Assembly: GCA_964576255.1 (NCBI GenBank)
Contig: CAZNUK010000017.1
Span: forward strand, 1-34,100
Length of the DNA: 34,100 bases
From: Eshraghiella sp964576255
GTDB lineage: Bacteria > Bacillota > Clostridia > Lachnospirales > Lachnospiraceae
Direction: 5' to 3'
Positions 15,132-25,049 of the stretch are shown piece by piece. The notes beneath the pieces are model-generated. The model saw only the letters and a list, made by a program, of their open reading frames with translations. It was not told where the DNA came from and searched no databases. Within the stretch, counting starts at the first letter, position 1. Every line of letters starts with the position of its first letter. The translations under genes and the position numbers were made by a program.

Positions 15132-16559
15132 GTGAATCAGAATATTGTAACTATTCCTGAAACAGAGCCAGAAAGACAATATTATTTTATTGATAAAGTC
15201 CGTGAAATAATAGAAGCCAAGGCTAATGAGGCAGGAAGAAAACTCACATATAATATTCAGACCTTTGGATGTCAGATGAATGCCAGAGATTCTGAAAAGC
15301 TTGCAGGAATATTGGAAAAAGTTGGCTTTGGCTATCAGGATAATGAACAGGCGGATTTTGTTATATATAACACCTGTTCCGTAAGAGAAAACGCCAACAC
15401 AAGGGTATATGGCAGACTTGGTCACCTTAACGTAACCAAGAAGAAAAACAAAGACATGATGATTGCCATGTGCGGCTGTATGATGCAGGAACCGGATGAA
15501 ATCGAAAAAATCAAGACAACCTATAAGTTTGTAGATATTGTTTTTGGTACACACAATATATACAAATTTGCAGAACTTATATATAACAGATTATGCTCAG
15601 ACCGTATGATTATTGACATATGGAAGGATACGGATAAAATTGTGGAGGATTTACCTAATTCCAGAAAGTTCTCCTTTAAATCCGGTGTTAACATTACATA
15701 TGGCTGTAATAATTTTTGCAGCTACTGTATTGTTCCTTATGTAAGAGGCAGGGAGCGAAGCAGAGAACCTAAGGATATTATTAGAGAAATCGAAAAATTC
15801 GTATCCGAAGGCGTTAAAGAGGTTATGCTTTTGGGACAAAATGTTAATTCCTATGGCAAAAATCTTGATAATCCAATTACCTTTGCCGAGCTTCTAAAAG
15901 AAGTAGCTCTAATTGAAGGTCTGGAAAGAATTCGTTTTATGACGCCTCATCCAAAGGATTTGTCAGATGAATTAATTGAGGTTATGAGAACTACCCCGAA
16001 GATTTGCAGACATATTCATCTGCCTTTGCAGTCAGGAAGCAGTAGAATTCTTAAACTTATGAACAGACATTATACCAAAGAAGACTATTTACTTCTTGTG
16101 GATAAAATCAGAACTGCATTACCAGATGTGGCACTTACTACTGATATTATTGTAGGCTTTCCTGGGGAAACAGAGGAAGATTTTATGGACACATTGGATG
16201 TGGTTAAGAAAGCTGAATATGATAGTGCTTTCACTTTCATATATTCCAAAAGAATCGGAACTCCTGCTGCCAGCATGGAGGGACAGGTTCCAGAAGAAAT
16301 TACCAAACGTCGATTTGATATGCTTTTAGAGGCCGTAGGGGAAGGTGCCTCTAAACGTTGTGGAAGAGATGTGGGCAAAGTTATGCCGGTACTTGTAGAA
16401 GATGTTAATGAGCAGCATCCAAAGCTTGTAACAGGCAGACTTTCCAACAATACCCTGGTTCATTTTCCGGGGGATAAAAGCCTTGTGGGAGAAATAGTAA
16501 ATGTGCACCTTAAAGAGAGTAAGGGGTTCTACTATTTAGGAGAAAAAGAAGAAGGATAA
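15132..16559 (+). CDS. miaB: tRNA-2-methylthio-N6-dimethylallyladenosine synthase MiaB
   Basis: A radical-SAM methylthiotransferase that adds a methylthio group to i6A at tRNA position 37. I choose GTG 15132 (475 residues) because AAGGAG at 15120-15125 is well spaced; an in-frame ATG at 15105 lies inside proA without a ribosome site. The auxiliary cluster cysteines are C47, C82 and C116, and the radical-SAM cluster C192, C196 and C199 (C-x3-C-x2-C). The S-Y-C-I-V-P-Y-V-R-G-R-E-R-S-R stretch and the C-terminal TRAM domain are present. It acts after MiaA, encoded at 22741, which makes its substrate. Confidence 0.95.
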   Translation: MNQNIVTIPETEPERQYYFIDKVREIIEAKANEAGRKLTYNIQTFGCQMNARDSEKLAGILEKVGFGYQDNEQADFVIYNTCSVRENANTRVYGRLGHLNVTKKKNKDMMIAMCGCMMQEPDEIEKIKTTYKFVDIVFGTHNIYKFAELIYNRLCSDRMIIDIWKDTDKIVEDLPNSRKFSFKSGVNITYGCNNFCSYCIVPYVRGRERSREPKDIIREIEKFVSEGVKEVMLLGQNVNSYGKNLDNPITFAELLKEVALIEGLERIRFMTPHPKDLSDELIEVMRTTPKICRHIHLPLQSGSSRILKLMNRHYTKEDYLLLVDKIRTALPDVALTTDIIVGFPGETEEDFMDTLDVVKKAEYDSAFTFIYSKRIGTPAASMEGQVPEEITKRRFDMLLEAVGEGASKRCGRDVGKVMPVLVEDVNEQHPKLVTGRLSNNTLVHFPGDKSLVGEIVNVHLKESKGFYYLGEKEEG

Positions 16560-16563
16560 ACAA

Positions 16564-18246
16564 ATGAAAGATTTCAAACCAAAGTTGTTTTCTGTAATGA
16601 AAACATACACAAAGGACCAGTTGATTAAGGACATTATTTCTGGAATTATTGTGGCAATCATTGCTTTGCCATTGTCTATTGCACTTGCAATTGCTTCAGG
16701 TGTAAGCCCTGAAAAAGGACTTTATACCGCAATTATTGCAGGCTTCTGTATATCTTTTTTTGGTGGAAGCCGTGTACAGATTGGTGGACCTACTGCAGCC
16801 TTCGTAGTAATTATCTACGGAATAATAGCTCAGTACGAGATAGATGGTCTTATTGTTGCAACTATTATGGCGGGAATTTTTATGATTATTTTCGGCTTAT
16901 GTAAGCTTGGTAATCTTATTAAATTCATTCCATATACCATTACTACTGGTTTTACAGCAGGAATTGCCGTAACAATTGCAGTAGGACAGCTTAAGGATTT
17001 TATGGGAATTGATATGGGAGCCCTCCCATCTGAATTTTTTCAGAAAGTAATTGCTATTGGCAAAAACATAGAAAAGCTTAATTGGATTGCTTTAATAATA
17101 GGTATTGTGGCGTTAGCTATTCAGATTTTCTGGCCAATGCTTATGAAGCTTTTGCCTGAAAAGCTCAAATATGTAAAAGCTATTCCGGGTTCATTAATTG
17201 CAATTATTATTACAACCGTATTGGTTAATTGCTTTGATATGCCTGTAGCTACAATTGGAAGCCTTAACTATGATTTATCAGCCAAGCTTCCAGCAATTTC
17301 AGTACCTAAGGTTACTCTTGGAATGATTAGAGACCTTATGAGTCCTGCTTTAACCATTGCAATTCTTGCAAGTATCGAATCACTTTTGTCCGCTGTAGTT
17401 GCTGACGGAATGATTGGCAGCAAGCATCGTTCTAATGCAGAGCTTATTGGACAGGGTATTGGTAATATTATGTCTGGTTTGTTTGGCGGAATTCCGGCAA
17501 CAGGAGCAATTGCAAGAACTGCTGCCAACATTAAAAACGGTGGTCGTACACCAATCGCAGGTATGGTACACTCAGTTGTGCTTCTTGTAATTTTATTATT
17601 ACTTATGCCATATGCGTCATGGATTCCAATGCCTGCACTTGCAGCTATTCTTATTATGGTAGCTTATAACATGGCAGGAATAGGAAATTGTGTACGTCTG
17701 TGTAAAAGAGCACCTAAGAGTGATATCCTCGTATTTGCTCTTACATTTTTCCTGACAGTTTTCTTTGATTTGGTTGTAGCAATTGAAGTATGTATGATTG
17801 TTGCAGCGGCTTTATTTATGAAGAGAGCTGCTGATACCAACGAAATCAAAAGCTGGGATGCAATCCAGCCTGATGAAGAAAACGACAAACATAATATCAG
17901 ATATAAAGCAATTCCAAAACATACTAAAGTTTACGAGATTTGTGGACCAATGTTCTTTGGTATGACAGATAAATTTATGAACCTTGTAATGGATAAAGAC
18001 ACCAGGGTTGTAATTATAAGAATGAGAAGTGTGCCATCCCTTGATGTAAGTGCACTTCAGTCCCTATATGAAATTATTGAAAAATGCAAAAAACAGGGCA
18101 TAACCGTTATTTTCTCCCATGTCAATGGACAACCTTTAAAACTTATGAAAAAATCTAAGTTTGACATTGATGCAGGAAGAGATAATTTCTGTGCTAATAT
18201 TGATGAAGCATTAAAGAGAGCAGAAGAGGTAATTGCTGCTCGTTAA
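16564..18246 (+). CDS. SulP family anion transporter with STAS domain
   Basis: A 560-residue inner-membrane transporter. Roughly residues 20-425 carry the multiple hydrophobic helices of the SLC26/SulP core, including A-L-P-L-S-I-A-L-A-I-A-S-G-V-S-P-E-K-G-L-Y near 37-57 and Q-I-G-G-P-T-A-A-F near 72-80. Residues ~448-555 form a cytoplasmic STAS domain (V-Y-E-I-C-G-P-M-F-F-G, then V-P-S-L-D-V-S-A-L). Substrates in this family include sulfate, bicarbonate and other anions; nothing in the sequence decides between them. ATG 16564 follows AGAAGGA. It sits between miaB and mutS, genes usually closer together in related bacteria. Confidence 0.93.
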   Translation: MKDFKPKLFSVMKTYTKDQLIKDIISGIIVAIIALPLSIALAIASGVSPEKGLYTAIIAGFCISFFGGSRVQIGGPTAAFVVIIYGIIAQYEIDGLIVATIMAGIFMIIFGLCKLGNLIKFIPYTITTGFTAGIAVTIAVGQLKDFMGIDMGALPSEFFQKVIAIGKNIEKLNWIALIIGIVALAIQIFWPMLMKLLPEKLKYVKAIPGSLIAIIITTVLVNCFDMPVATIGSLNYDLSAKLPAISVPKVTLGMIRDLMSPALTIAILASIESLLSAVVADGMIGSKHRSNAELIGQGIGNIMSGLFGGIPATGAIARTAANIKNGGRTPIAGMVHSVVLLVILLLLMPYASWIPMPALAAILIMVAYNMAGIGNCVRLCKRAPKSDILVFALTFFLTVFFDLVVAIEVCMIVAAALFMKRAADTNEIKSWDAIQPDEENDKHNIRYKAIPKHTKVYEICGPMFFGMTDKFMNLVMDKDTRVVIIRMRSVPSLDVSALQSLYEIIEKCKKQGITVIFSHVNGQPLKLMKKSKFDIDAGRDNFCANIDEALKRAEEVIAAR

Positions 18247-18270
18247 ACTAACGAAAAGAAGGATAACAAA

Positions 18271-20922
18271 ATGGCAGAGCTTAGTCCAATGATGCAAAAA
18301 TATCTGGAGACCAAGGAAGAATATAAAGATTGCGTTCTCTTTTATCGTCTGGGAGATTTCTATGAAATGTTCTTTGATGATGCAGTTAATGTTTCAAGAG
18401 AGCTTGAATTAACCCTTACAGGCAGGGATTGCGGTCTAGAGGAAAGAGCTCCTATGTGTGGAGTTCCATATCATGCAGCTGAGACCTATATTAACCGTCT
18501 TGTGCAAAAAGGCTACAAGGTAGCAATCTGCGAACAGGTTGAAGACCCCAAAACAGCCAAAGGACTTGTGAAAAGAGAAGTAACCAAAATTGTTACACCG
18601 GGAACTAATTTTAACCCCGGTGCACTTTCTGAGGACAAAAATAATTACCTTATGTGCATTGCATATATGGGTAATTCAATCGGACTTGCGTCCTGTGATA
18701 TTACTACAGGTGAATTTCTTGTTACTGAGGTTAAAGAGGCACGAGAGGTTTTGGATGAAATTAATAAATTTTCACCATCTGAAATTATATGCAATGAAGC
18801 TTTTGATATCAGTGGAATTGATATTACCGAAATCACCAACAGACTTAATATAACTGTGTCTCCAATGGAGCCATGGTATTTTGACGATAATAATACCAAT
18901 AAAATCCTTATGGAGCATTTTAATGTTTCATTATTAGAAGGTCTTGGGCTTAAGGATTATCCAATCGGTGTGGTGGCAGCAGGGGCTCTTTTAAATTATT
19001 TATATGAGACCCAGAAAAATTCTCTGCCTCATTTAACAGGAATTACACCTTATACCACTGGCAAATATATGATTATTGACAGCTCCACCAGGCGTAACCT
19101 GGAATTGGTAGAGACAATGCGTGAAAAACAGAAGCGCGGTTCTCTTTTATGGGTTCTTGATAAGACCAAAACAGCCATGGGTGCAAGACTTTTGCGTAAA
19201 ATGATTGAACAGCCCCTTATTTCTAAGGATGAAATAATAAAAAGACAGAATGCCATAAAAGAACTTATTAACAACCACATTGACAGGGAAGAACTTCGAG
19301 AATATCTTAATCCAGTATATGATTTGGAGCGATTAATCGGAAGAATAAGCACTAAAACAGCGGGGCCAAGAGAATTGGTATCCTTCAAAACTTCCCTTAT
19401 GATGCTTCCACATATTAAAAATGTAATTTCCAATATGAAGTCTCCTTTACTTAAGGAATTATATGATAATCTGGACACTCTTAGTGATATCTGTGCCCTT
19501 ATTGAGGCTTCAATTGTGGATGAACCACCTATAACCATCAAAGAAGGCGGATTAATTAAGGATGGCTATAACCAAGAAGTGGACAGACTTAAAAACGCCA
19601 AAACCGAAGGCAAAAACTGGCTTATGGAATTGGAAACAGAAGAAAAAGAACGTACCGGAATCAAGACTCTCAAGGTTAAATTTAACAAAGTATTTGGATA
19701 TTATCTCGAGGTAACCAATTCCTTCAAAAATCAGGTACCTGACGACTATATTAGAAAACAGACCCTTACTAATGCGGAAAGATATACCACCCCTAAGCTA
19801 AAAGAATTAGAGGAGGTTATTCTTGGTGCTCAGGACAAGCTTTTCTCATTAGAATATGACTTATTCACGGATGTAAGGGACAGAATTGCAGCAGAGGTAA
19901 TTAGAATTCAGAATACAGCCAAAGCAATTGCCGGAATTGATGTATATGCAAGTCTTGCTTTGGTAGCCATGCAGAATAATTATGTATGTCCTAAGATTAA
20001 TGAAAAAGGAATTATTAATATTGAAGGTGGTCGTCATCCTGTAGTTGAAAAGATGATAACCAACAATCTTTTTGTAGAGAACGATACATACCTTGATAAT
20101 AACAAAAACCGTATTTCTATTATTACAGGACCAAATATGGCAGGTAAATCAACTTATATGCGTCAGACAGCCCTTATTGTACTAATGGCGCAAATCGGCT
20201 CATATATTCCTGCCAAAGCCGCAGACATCGGTGTTGTGGACAGAATCTTTACACGTGTTGGAGCTTCCGATGATTTGGCAAGTGGTCAGAGTACTTTCAT
20301 GGTTGAAATGACAGAGGTTGCCAATATTCTTAGAAACGCAACATCTAACAGTCTTCTTATTTTAGATGAAATAGGACGTGGTACAAGTACCTTTGACGGA
20401 CTTTCCATTGCATGGGCAGTTGTGGAGCATATAAGTAATCCTAAGCTTTTAGGAGCCAAAACTCTTTTTGCAACCCATTACCACGAGCTTACAGAGCTTG
20501 AGGGCACAATTCCATCTGTTAATAACTATTGTATTGCAGTTAAAGAACAGGGAGATGATATTGTTTTCCTCCGCAAAATTGTTAAAGGCGGTGCGGATAA
20601 GAGCTACGGAATTCAGGTAGCTAAGCTTGCAGGAGTGCCTGACAGTGTAATTTTAAGAGCTAAGGAAATTGTAACTGAGCTTGCCAATAACGATATTTCC
20701 GCCAAAGCAAGGGAAATTGCCAAGTTTGGAGTGGCAGCAGATTCCTTTAAAATACCAGAAAAAATCGGCAAGGATGAGTATGTTCAGATGTCCTTATTCG
20801 ATGCCGTTAATAATGATGATATTATTGATGATATTAAAAACATGGATCTTTCAGTAATGACACCTATAGATGCATTAAATTCCCTTTATAAGATTCAGGA
20901 CCAGATTAAGAACAGGTGGTAA
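18271..20922 (+). CDS. mutS: DNA mismatch repair protein MutS
   Basis: An 883-residue mismatch-recognition ATPase. The mismatch-contact motif F30-Y31-E32 lies in R-L-G-D-F-Y-E-M-F. The C-terminal ATPase has Walker A G-P-N-M-A-G-K-S-T at 620-628, Walker B L-I-L-D-E-I-G-R-G-T-S-T-F-D-G near 698 and the T-H-Y-H-E-L histidine motif. Near the C-terminus a Q-M-S-L-F element resembles a beta-clamp binding motif. ATG 18271 follows GAAGGA, and mutL starts four bases after the stop, so the two are co-transcribed. Length is normal. Confidence 0.98.
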   Translation: MAELSPMMQKYLETKEEYKDCVLFYRLGDFYEMFFDDAVNVSRELELTLTGRDCGLEERAPMCGVPYHAAETYINRLVQKGYKVAICEQVEDPKTAKGLVKREVTKIVTPGTNFNPGALSEDKNNYLMCIAYMGNSIGLASCDITTGEFLVTEVKEAREVLDEINKFSPSEIICNEAFDISGIDITEITNRLNITVSPMEPWYFDDNNTNKILMEHFNVSLLEGLGLKDYPIGVVAAGALLNYLYETQKNSLPHLTGITPYTTGKYMIIDSSTRRNLELVETMREKQKRGSLLWVLDKTKTAMGARLLRKMIEQPLISKDEIIKRQNAIKELINNHIDREELREYLNPVYDLERLIGRISTKTAGPRELVSFKTSLMMLPHIKNVISNMKSPLLKELYDNLDTLSDICALIEASIVDEPPITIKEGGLIKDGYNQEVDRLKNAKTEGKNWLMELETEEKERTGIKTLKVKFNKVFGYYLEVTNSFKNQVPDDYIRKQTLTNAERYTTPKLKELEEVILGAQDKLFSLEYDLFTDVRDRIAAEVIRIQNTAKAIAGIDVYASLALVAMQNNYVCPKINEKGIINIEGGRHPVVEKMITNNLFVENDTYLDNNKNRISIITGPNMAGKSTYMRQTALIVLMAQIGSYIPAKAADIGVVDRIFTRVGASDDLASGQSTFMVEMTEVANILRNATSNSLLILDEIGRGTSTFDGLSIAWAVVEHISNPKLLGAKTLFATHYHELTELEGTIPSVNNYCIAVKEQGDDIVFLRKIVKGGADKSYGIQVAKLAGVPDSVILRAKEIVTELANNDISAKAREIAKFGVAADSFKIPEKIGKDEYVQMSLFDAVNNDDIIDDIKNMDLSVMTPIDALNSLYKIQDQIKNRW

Positions 20923-20926
20923 TTAT

Positions 20927-22738
20927 ATGTCAATTCATCTTTTAAACCAAAATACCATTAATCAGATAGCAGCCGGTGAAGTAGTTGACCGGCCTTCTTC
21001 TGTTGTAAAGGAACTTGTAGAAAACTCTATAGACGCAGGTGCAACTGCTATAACCGTAGAAATCAAAGAAGGCGGAATATCCTTTATTAGAATTACCGAT
21101 AACGGAGTAGGAATTCCAAAAGACGATATTAAAATCGCCTTTTTACGTCATTCCACCAGTAAAATAAAAGATGCCGCAGACCTTGTAAGTATTTCTTCAT
21201 TAGGTTTTAGAGGCGAGGCTCTTTCTAGTATAAGTGCAGTAGCACAGGTTGAATTAATTACCAAAACACCCAATGAACTATCAGGAATACGTTATGAAAT
21301 CAGTGGTGGAGTCGAAAAGAATTTTGAAGAGGTTGGAGCACCGGAGGGAACTACATTTATTGTAAGAAACCTTTTTTATAACACTCCTGCAAGACGTAAG
21401 TTCCTTAAAACACCTGCAACTGAGGGCGGATATATTAACTCCCTTATGGAGCATTTATGTATGTCCCATCCGGATATTTCCTTTAGATTTATCCAGAACA
21501 ACCAGCAAAAGCTTCACACTACAGGAAATGGCAATCTTAAAGATGTAATATATAATATTTTTGGCAGAGAAATAACTGCTGAGTTAGTAGAACTTAAGGG
21601 TGAATATGAGAATTTTTCAATTACAGGATACGTAGCAAAGCCGGTAGTCTCAAGAAGCAACAGAAATTTTGAAAATTACTATATTAACGGCAGATACATT
21701 AAAAGTCCAATAATTATGAAAGCAATAGAAGCAGCATATGAGCCCTTTATGATGCAACATAAATATCCATTCACAGCCTTTCATATTGATATTGAGCCAA
21801 AAGAACTGGATGTTAATGTACATCCTTCCAAAATGGAATTAAGATTTGCCAACGGGCCGTATCTATATGATTCCATTGTGAGTTCTATAACCGAAGCGCT
21901 CACAAGAAGAGAACTTGTACCAAAAATTGAAGTGGAAGCGCCAAAGCCGGTTATTGAAGCGCCAAAGTCCGCTATAGAAACACCAAAACCTGTTATGGAA
22001 GCACCCAAACCTATAGTTCCAAGAATGCCGGAGCCATTTGAGGTTAACAGACTTACTAAGCTTCAAGAAGAGACCGCTAAGCCGGTAATACAGGAAGAAC
22101 AGTCGAAATACGAACAGCTTATGATATTTAATGAGCCGGATTTGTTAAAAGAAGAAAATAAACCGGATATAACTATTGTTGGTCAGGTGTTTGACACTTA
22201 CTGGATAGTTCAGTTTGAAAACAGTATGTATATTATTGACCAGCACGCAGCTCACGAAAAAGTTCTGTACGAAGAATTTATAAAGCGTTATGAACAAAGG
22301 CTTATTACAACCCAGCTTTTAAATCCTCCGGTAATTATTGAATTAACTGGCAGGGAAGAACAAGTTCTTAAAGAAAATATGGATTATTTTGCCGGATATG
22401 GCTTTGAATTAGAGGATTTCGGAGACAGCTCTTATGCTATAAGAGGTATTCCGGCTGATTTTACCGAAGCCAATACTAAGGAGCTTTTGATGGAAATTCT
22501 GGACTCTATGTCCGATGACTCCTTTAAAAAGACACCAGAATCTATTAAGGACAGAATTGCAACTATGTCTTGTAAGGCAGCAGTCAAGGGTAACAACCAC
22601 TTAAGCCAAAGAGAAGCCACTGAGCTTATCAGCAAGCTTATGACTCTTGATAATCCATATAACTGTCCTCATGGCAGACCTACAATGATTACAATGACCA
22701 AATATGAATTGGAGAAAAAATTCAAACGAATTGTATAA
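20927..22738 (+). CDS. mutL: DNA mismatch repair protein MutL (endonuclease type)
   Basis: A 603-residue partner of MutS. The N-terminal GHKL ATPase shows N-x-I-A-A-G-E-V, E-L-V-E-N-S-I-D-A-G, D-N-G-V-G-I and R-G-E-A-L-S-S-I. The C-terminal dimerisation domain carries the endonuclease motif D-Q-H-A-A-H-E at 438-444, with C-K-A-A-V-K and C-P-H-G-R-P-T downstream, so it should nick DNA, as in organisms without MutH. Between the domains is a proline-rich linker with four tandem seven-residue units (consensus E-A-P-K-P-V-I, residues 337-364). miaA starts two bases after the stop. Confidence 0.98.
   Translation: MSIHLLNQNTINQIAAGEVVDRPSSVVKELVENSIDAGATAITVEIKEGGISFIRITDNGVGIPKDDIKIAFLRHSTSKIKDAADLVSISSLGFRGEALSSISAVAQVELITKTPNELSGIRYEISGGVEKNFEEVGAPEGTTFIVRNLFYNTPARRKFLKTPATEGGYINSLMEHLCMSHPDISFRFIQNNQQKLHTTGNGNLKDVIYNIFGREITAELVELKGEYENFSITGYVAKPVVSRSNRNFENYYINGRYIKSPIIMKAIEAAYEPFMMQHKYPFTAFHIDIEPKELDVNVHPSKMELRFANGPYLYDSIVSSITEALTRRELVPKIEVEAPKPVIEAPKSAIETPKPVMEAPKPIVPRMPEPFEVNRLTKLQEETAKPVIQEEQSKYEQLMIFNEPDLLKEENKPDITIVGQVFDTYWIVQFENSMYIIDQHAAHEKVLYEEFIKRYEQRLITTQLLNPPVIIELTGREEQVLKENMDYFAGYGFELEDFGDSSYAIRGIPADFTEANTKELLMEILDSMSDDSFKKTPESIKDRIATMSCKAAVKGNNHLSQREATELISKLMTLDNPYNCPHGRPTMITMTKYELEKKFKRIV
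21935..22018 (+). repeat. Four 21-bp in-frame tandem units in the mutL linker
   Basis: Units begin at 21935, 21956, 21977 and 21998. Each encodes E-(A/T)-P-K followed by three residues such as P-V-I. Units 1 and 2 share their first 12 bases exactly; units 3 and 4 have diverged at synonymous and other sites. Because the unit is a multiple of three, copy-number changes would not shift the frame. Confidence 0.9.
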
Positions 22739-22740
22739 CT

Positions 22741-23694
22741 ATGAAAAAACCATTAATAATTCTTACAGGGCCCACAGCAGTGGGCAAAACCGATTTATCA
22801 ATTTCCCTTGCAAAAGCTGTTAGCGGAGAAATAATCAGTGCCGACAGTATGCAGGTATATAAGAAAATGAATATAGGCACAGCCAAAATCACTCCTGAGG
22901 AAATGGAGGATGTTCCACATCATTTAATTGATGTATTAGACCCAGCGGAAGATTTTAATGTATTTTTATTTAAAGAGCTTGCTCTTAAAGCCATGGATGA
23001 GATATACGAAAAGGGACATATCCCTATTTTAACCGGCGGAACAGGCTTTTACATTCAATCTGTTATATATGACATTGATTTTTCAGAAGAAACAGGGGAT
23101 AAGGAATACAGAAACCACCTTCAAAGCCTTGCGGATACCAAGGGTAGTGAATATCTCTATGAAATGCTTAAGGAAGTTGACCCAGAAGCAGCCATAGAAA
23201 TTCACTCAAATAACATTAAAAGAGTGATAAGAGCCCTTGAGTATCATCATTTTACCGGAGAAAAGATATCCACACACAACAGGGAACAAAGAGCTAAGGA
23301 ATCACCTTATAATTTTGCATATTTTGTTCTTAATGATTTAAGAGACAATGTTTACGACAGAATTAACCAGAGAGTGGATATAATGCTAAAAAACGGACTT
23401 GTTGAAGAAGTCAAAAGCCTTATGGCAGAGGGGTATACCCGTAATCTTGTTTCAATGCAGGGACTAGGGTATAAAGAAATAATAGATGCTCTTAACAAAG
23501 ATATAACCATTGAGGAAGCAATTTATCGGATAAAACTTGAAACCAGACATTTTGCCAAAAGGCAGCTAACCTGGTTCAGACGCGAAAAGGATGTTATATT
23601 CCTTAACAAAAATGAATTTAATTACGAAAAAGAGGCAATTCTTAGATATATTAAAGAATGTCTTATAGACAAAAACATTATAAAGGAACAATAA
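22741..23694 (+). CDS. miaA: tRNA dimethylallyltransferase MiaA
   Basis: A 317-residue enzyme that transfers a dimethylallyl group to N6 of A37 in tRNAs reading codons that begin with U. The P-loop is G-P-T-A-V-G-K-T at 9-16. The family motifs I-S-A-D-S-M-Q-V-Y near 33-41, D-V-P-H-H-L-I-D near 59-66, G-G-T-G-F-Y-I-Q near 99-106 and the C-terminal R-H-F-A-K-R-Q-L-T-W-F-R are all visible. MiaB, encoded upstream, then methylthiolates this base. The ATG is two bases after mutL. The next gene starts almost at once, with no hfq between them. Confidence 0.97.
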   Translation: MKKPLIILTGPTAVGKTDLSISLAKAVSGEIISADSMQVYKKMNIGTAKITPEEMEDVPHHLIDVLDPAEDFNVFLFKELALKAMDEIYEKGHIPILTGGTGFYIQSVIYDIDFSEETGDKEYRNHLQSLADTKGSEYLYEMLKEVDPEAAIEIHSNNIKRVIRALEYHHFTGEKISTHNREQRAKESPYNFAYFVLNDLRDNVYDRINQRVDIMLKNGLVEEVKSLMAEGYTRNLVSMQGLGYKEIIDALNKDITIEEAIYRIKLETRHFAKRQLTWFRREKDVIFLNKNEFNYEKEAILRYIKECLIDKNIIKEQ

Positions 23695-23695
23695 T

Positions 23696-25000
23696 ATGAA
23701 TTCTAATAATTACGAAATGTATTTAAAAGCAGGTATTTCCAAAGAGGTTCTTGATTTTTGTAAAGAAATTGAAGACGACCTTAAGGAAAGATTTGCTAAA
23801 ATTGATGAAGTTGCAGAGTATAACCAGCTTAAGGTTATTCTTGCAATGCAAAAAAATCAGGTCAGTGAAGCTCATCTTGGAACAAGTACAGGTTATGGTT
23901 ACAACGACCTTGGAAGAGATACCCTTGAAGATGTATATGCTGATATTTTTCACACGGAAGCAGCTCTTGTCCGTTCACAGATTACCTGTGGAACACATGC
24001 TTTAACTGTGGCACTTGCAGGTAATTTAAGACCGGGGGATGAACTGTTTTCTCCCGTAGGCGCACCTTACGATACTTTACTTGGTGTAATCGGCATCAGA
24101 CCACAAAAAGGAAGTCTTATGGAATATGGCATAACCTATGCCCAGGCTGATTTACTTCCAAATGGTGATTTTGATTATGATGCAATAAAGGCAGGAATTA
24201 ATGAACGCACAAGACTTGTTACAATCCAGCGTTCAAAGGGCTATGCAAGCCGCCCAACCTTATCAGTAGAAAGAATAGGAGAGCTTATTGCTTTTATAAA
24301 AAATATTAAGCCGGATGTTATCTGTATGGTGGATAACTGTTACGGTGAATTTGTTGAAACTATCGAGCCTACAGATGTGGGAGCCGATTTAGTAGTGGGT
24401 TCTTTAATTAAAAATGCAGGTGGAGGCTTATCCCCAACAGGTGGATATATCTGTGGCAAAAAAGAATATGTTGAAAATGCAGCATTCAGACTTACTGCAC
24501 CGGGACTCGGAAAAGAACTTGGAGCATCTCTCGGAATTAATCCACAGTTTTATCAGGGACTTTTTCTTGCCCCAACAGTTACTGCCGGGGCTCTTAAGGG
24601 AGCAATTTTTGCCGCTAACATATATGAAAACCTCAGGTTTAAGGTTATTCCTAATAAAACAGAAGATAGATTTGATATTATTCAGGCGGTGGAATTTGGT
24701 AAGCCAGAATATTTAATTGCTTTTTGTAAAGGAATTCAGGCAGCAGCTCCGGTTGACAGCCATGTTACTCCTGAGCCTTGGGATATGCCGGGATATGATT
24801 CCAAAGTAATTATGGCAGCAGGTGCCTTTATTTCAGGTTCATCCATTGAATTATCGGCAGATGGCCCTTTAAGAGAGCCATTTACAGCCTTTTTCCAGGG
24901 TGGTCTTACCTGGCAGCATGCCAAATTCGGAATTATGATGAGCCTTCAAAAGCTTATAGAGACTCCACTAGGAAGTATTGAAATTAAAGACTTGTTATGA
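23696..25000 (+). CDS. Methionine gamma-lyase family PLP-dependent protein (YnbB/aluminium-resistance type)
   Basis: A 434-residue fold-type I PLP enzyme. The likely PLP lysine is K239 in G-S-L-I-K-N-A-G-G-G, preceded by the aspartate motif M-V-D-N-C-Y-G-E-F near 212. A-L-V-R-S-Q-I-T-C-G-T-H-A-L near 90-103 is typical of this branch, which is annotated as a methionine gamma-lyase family or aluminium-resistance protein. The true substrate is uncertain. It follows miaA with one base between stop and start, as its homologue ynbB lies close to miaA and hfq in bacilli. The ATG at 23696 has AAGGA just upstream. Confidence 0.9.
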   Translation: MNSNNYEMYLKAGISKEVLDFCKEIEDDLKERFAKIDEVAEYNQLKVILAMQKNQVSEAHLGTSTGYGYNDLGRDTLEDVYADIFHTEAALVRSQITCGTHALTVALAGNLRPGDELFSPVGAPYDTLLGVIGIRPQKGSLMEYGITYAQADLLPNGDFDYDAIKAGINERTRLVTIQRSKGYASRPTLSVERIGELIAFIKNIKPDVICMVDNCYGEFVETIEPTDVGADLVVGSLIKNAGGGLSPTGGYICGKKEYVENAAFRLTAPGLGKELGASLGINPQFYQGLFLAPTVTAGALKGAIFAANIYENLRFKVIPNKTEDRFDIIQAVEFGKPEYLIAFCKGIQAAAPVDSHVTPEPWDMPGYDSKVIMAAGAFISGSSIELSADGPLREPFTAFFQGGLTWQHAKFGIMMSLQKLIETPLGSIEIKDLL

Positions 25001-25049
25001 TAATATAACTAGGTAAAAGGCTGACCTTTCCGCAGAGAGTGAGGTCTTA

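Noticed and set aside
25023..25046. GACCT/AGGTC hairpin over the radC ribosome site
   Set aside because: Only five pairs with a 14-base loop; too weak to call a regulator.
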